In this document: in pieces, positions 14,829 to 16,155 of the stretch | Layout of the letters: every line of letters begins with the position of its first letter | How positions within the stretch are numbered: position 1 is the stretch's first letter | Origin: an uncultured Veillonella sp. | Lineage (GTDB): Bacteria > Bacillota > Negativicutes > Veillonellales > Veillonellaceae | Direction of reading: 5' to 3' | DNA length: 16,155 nucleotides | Assembly (NCBI GenBank): GCA_902477915.1 | Contig: CABSJA010000041.1 | Location: 1-16,155, forward strand | The notes under the pieces: generated by a model | What the model saw: the letters and a program-made list of their open reading frames with translations, nothing else | Told to the model about the DNA's origin: nothing | Database searches by the model: none | Position numbers and translations under genes: made by a program

Positions 14829-14837
14829 ATTATAACA
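14829..14837 (-). promoter_or_regulatory. Probable pnp promoter (extended -10)
   Basis: The minus strand reads TGTTATAAT between the rpsO terminator and the pnp leader hairpin. The -35 position falls in the terminator's T-run and does not match well, so the extended -10 would be decisive. The transcript would start near 14822, giving a leader of about 180 bases. Confidence 0.62.
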
Positions 14838-14850
14838 TAGAGAAATAAAA

Positions 14851-14876
14851 TAAAAAAGCCGTCCTATAGGACGGCT
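14851..14876 (-). terminator. Intrinsic terminator of rpsO
   Basis: The 20-base palindrome at 14857-14876 (AGCCGTCC, TATA, GGACGGCT) is followed on the minus strand by TTTTTTATTTT. It begins 8 bases after the rpsO stop. It separates rpsO from pnp at least partly. Confidence 0.92.
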
Positions 14877-14883
14877 AATTTTA

Positions 14884-15150
14884 TTATTTACGAAGACCAA
14901 GACGTTCGATAAGGGAACGGTAACGTTCGATATCTTTACGACGAAGGTAGTCAAGCATGTTACGGCGTTGACCAACCAATTTCAACAAACCACGACGGGA
15001 ATGATGGTCTTTTTTGTGTTCTTTCAAGTGATCTGTTAAGTATTGGATGCGGCTTGTCAAAATCGCAACTTGTACTTCTGGAGAACCAGTGTCACCTTCA
15101 TGAGTAGCGTATTCTTTAATTACTGCTAATTTAGCTTCTGTAGTTAACAT
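14884..15150 (-). CDS. rpsO: 30S ribosomal protein S15
   Basis: S15 binds the central domain of 16S rRNA early in 30S assembly and contacts the 50S subunit. The 88-residue protein has the canonical sequence blocks: GDTGSPEVQVAILTSRI (19-35), HKKDHHSRRGLLKLVGQRR (45-63) and the C-terminal YRSLIERLGLRK. Length is standard. GGAGG stands 8 bases ahead of the ATG. It has its own promoter about 100 bases upstream and a strong terminator 8 bases downstream. The leader between promoter and start can fold into a long imperfect stem, a plausible site for S15 feedback. Confidence 0.98.
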   Translation of the reverse strand: MLTTEAKLAVIKEYATHEGDTGSPEVQVAILTSRIQYLTDHLKEHKKDHHSRRGLLKLVGQRRNMLDYLRRKDIERYRSLIERLGLRK

Positions 15151-15183
15151 TAATGTTACCTCCTAAAAAATAAATAATCCCGA

Positions 15184-15223
15184 TAAGCTTAAGTAACCGT
15201 TGGAGATTCGAATACTTCGCTTA
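15184..15223 (-). promoter_or_regulatory. Imperfect stem in the rpsO leader, candidate S15 autoregulatory site
   Basis: On the minus strand TAAGC-G-AAGTA (plus 15213-15223) can pair with TACTT-AA-GCTTA (plus 15184-15195), giving two 5-bp helices around a 1x2 internal loop and a 17-base apical loop. It ends about 34 bases before the rpsO ATG. S15 autoregulates through leader structures in several bacteria, but the folds are not conserved between groups, so this is suggestive only. Confidence 0.4.
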
Positions 15224-15246
15224 CGATATGTCTTACGACCTTATTT

Positions 15247-15275
15247 AGTATACAGTATGTTCCGTAACTTGTAAA
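15247..15275 (-). promoter_or_regulatory. rpsO promoter
   Basis: The minus strand reads TTTACA (-35, plus 15270-15275), a 17-base spacer and TATACT (-10, plus 15247-15252). The transcript would start near 15240, leaving about 90 bases of leader before the rpsO ATG. Confidence 0.8.
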
Positions 15276-15283
15276 GATATGTC

Positions 15284-15311
15284 ATAAATAAAAGAGGGCC
15301 ACAGCCCTCTT
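15284..15311 (-). terminator. Intrinsic terminator of the ABC transporter transcript
   Basis: AAGAGGGC (15292-15299) pairs with GCCCTCTT (15304-15311) around a 4-base loop. On the minus strand the stem is followed by TTATTTATG. It starts only 3 bases after the stop of the ATPase gene, showing that this is the last gene of its operon. Confidence 0.88.
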
Positions 15312-15314
15312 CTA

Positions 15315-16112
15315 TTATTTTGCACCAAGCATCATACGGTCACTTAATGCACCTTCACCAGCTACTTCAAATTTTTGTAATAAATCAGCAACTGTTAATT
15401 TTTTCTTTTCTTCCCCTTTTACATCATAAATAATGCGACCAGCATCCATCATGATGAGGCGATTACCAAAGCGCAATGCATCACGCATATTATGAGTAAT
15501 CATAAGAGTTGTCAAATTATGTTCTGACACGAGTTTATCTGTTAATTGCAAAACATTTTCTGCAGTCTTAGGGTCAAGAGCCGCTGTATGTTCGTCTAGC
15601 AATAAAAGGTCAGGACGGAGCATAGTAGCCATCAATAATGTAATAGATTGGCGTTGACCACCAGATAATAAGCCCATACGAGCAGACAAACGGTCTTCAA
15701 GGCCTAAACCTAATAATGCAAGGCGTTCTTTAAAGAATGCTTGTTCACTATCTTTGAAAGCCCATTTAAGACCTAAGTTTTTACCACGGCGCATAGCAAG
15801 AATCAAGTTTTCCTCAATTTGCATATTACCTGCCGTACCAACCATAGGGTCTTGGAATACACGGCCAATGTATTTAGCACGTTTGTATTCTGGCATTTTT
15901 GTAACATCAATATCATTAATAGTAATGGAGCCTTCATCAACTGGGAATACACCAGCGATGGAGTTTAGCAACGTACTTTTACCAGCACCATTACCACCGA
16001 TTACAGTACAGAAATCGCCTTCTTCTAAACGAAGATCAATACCTTGAAGAGCAGTTTTTTCATTGATTGTGCCCTTAAAGAAGGTTTTTACCATATTTTT
16101 TACTTCTAACAT
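15315..16112 (-). CDS. ABC transporter ATP-binding protein (TrpXYZ/COG1101-like importer family)
   Basis: This 265-residue ATPase has Walker A GGNGAGKST (39-47), Q-loop VFQDP (Q87), signature LLSGGQRQ (148-155), Walker B LLLLDE (169-174), D-loop AALD (177-180) and the switch His in MITHN (H207). The DEHTAALDPKTA version of Walker B and FQDPMVGTAGNMQIEENL after the Q-loop are typical of ATPases paired with a LivH-like permease and a periplasmic binding protein of the COG2984/COG4120 set, some of which import tryptophan or tyrosine. Substrate here cannot be told. GGAGG precedes the ATG by 5 bases and sits just after the upstream gene's stop. A terminator follows immediately. Confidence 0.93.
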   Translation of the reverse strand: MLEVKNMVKTFFKGTINEKTALQGIDLRLEEGDFCTVIGGNGAGKSTLLNSIAGVFPVDEGSITINDIDVTKMPEYKRAKYIGRVFQDPMVGTAGNMQIEENLILAMRRGKNLGLKWAFKDSEQAFFKERLALLGLGLEDRLSARMGLLSGGQRQSITLLMATMLRPDLLLLDEHTAALDPKTAENVLQLTDKLVSEHNLTTLMITHNMRDALRFGNRLIMMDAGRIIYDVKGEEKKKLTVADLLQKFEVAGEGALSDRMMLGAK

Positions 16113-16122
16113 AGTGTCCTCC

Positions 16123-16155
16123 TTAACGAGCCAACCATTTTGCTTTCAATGTAGG
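16123..16155 (-). CDS. End of an upstream gene, probably the ABC transporter permease (partial)
   Basis: The minus strand carries an open frame ending PTLKAKWLAR and a TAA at plus 16125-16123, 10 bases before the ATPase ATG. The stop codon abuts the ATPase's Shine-Dalgarno, as in a tight operon. A basic C-terminal tail fits the cytoplasmic end of a permease, and the permease gene normally precedes the ATPase in this transporter family. Only ten residues are visible, so the product is inferred from context. Confidence 0.55.
   Translation of the reverse strand, partial: PTLKAKWLAR

Overview
The window looks like a chromosomal core region of a low-GC bacterium of the Negativicutes, most likely Veillonella or a close relative. 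This is inferred from the overall flavour of the proteins, the gene orders (rimP-nusA-ylxR-ylxQ-infB, polA-coaE, rpsO-pnp-dut) and the strong AGGAGG-type ribosome binding sites. No 16S or other marker is present to prove it. I see no tRNA, rRNA, CRISPR array, insertion sequence or phage gene.

Layout, left to right. (1) Positions 1-2340, minus strand: the nusA operon, with a promoter, a leader hairpin that resembles an attenuator, then rimP, nusA, ylxR, ylxQ and the first codons of infB. It links transcription termination/antitermination, 30S maturation and translation initiation. (2) Positions 2445-3780, minus: a membrane-anchored lytic transglycosylase overlapping an unrecognised 231-residue protein. 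(3) Positions 3827-7140, minus: coaE and polA; the Pol I proofreading domain lacks its first metal motif. (4) Positions 7308-7690, plus: rpsT (S20), with a TTG start, a near-perfect Shine-Dalgarno and its own promoter and terminator. (5) Positions 7782-10053, plus: the outstanding gene of the window, a 734-residue three-domain protein with a 5'-OH polynucleotide kinase, a calcineurin-type phosphatase and a T4 Rnl1-like RNA ligase, followed by a strong terminator and a long perfect inverted repeat. (6) Positions 10229-11956, minus: a Nudix hydrolase and deoB, a small nucleotide/pentose-phosphate operon. (7) Positions 12051-15275, minus: rpsO, pnp and dut, with separate rpsO and pnp promoters, an rpsO terminator and a terminator-like hairpin in the pnp leader. 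(8) Positions 15284-16155, minus: the ATPase of an ABC importer and the last codons of the gene before it, probably its permease.

Most of the window is housekeeping. The only plus-strand genes are rpsT and the RNA-repair gene, and the latter is visibly more AT-rich than polA or pnp in the lines I sampled, so it is the best candidate for an accessory or acquired function. It has all the activities needed to heal and seal an RNA broken by an anticodon-type nuclease, in one polypeptide and without a Hen1 methyltransferase beside it. The other notable theme is leader-based control: the rimP-nusA, pnp, rpsO and rpsT transcripts each carry a structure or start signal that fits autoregulation by their own products.
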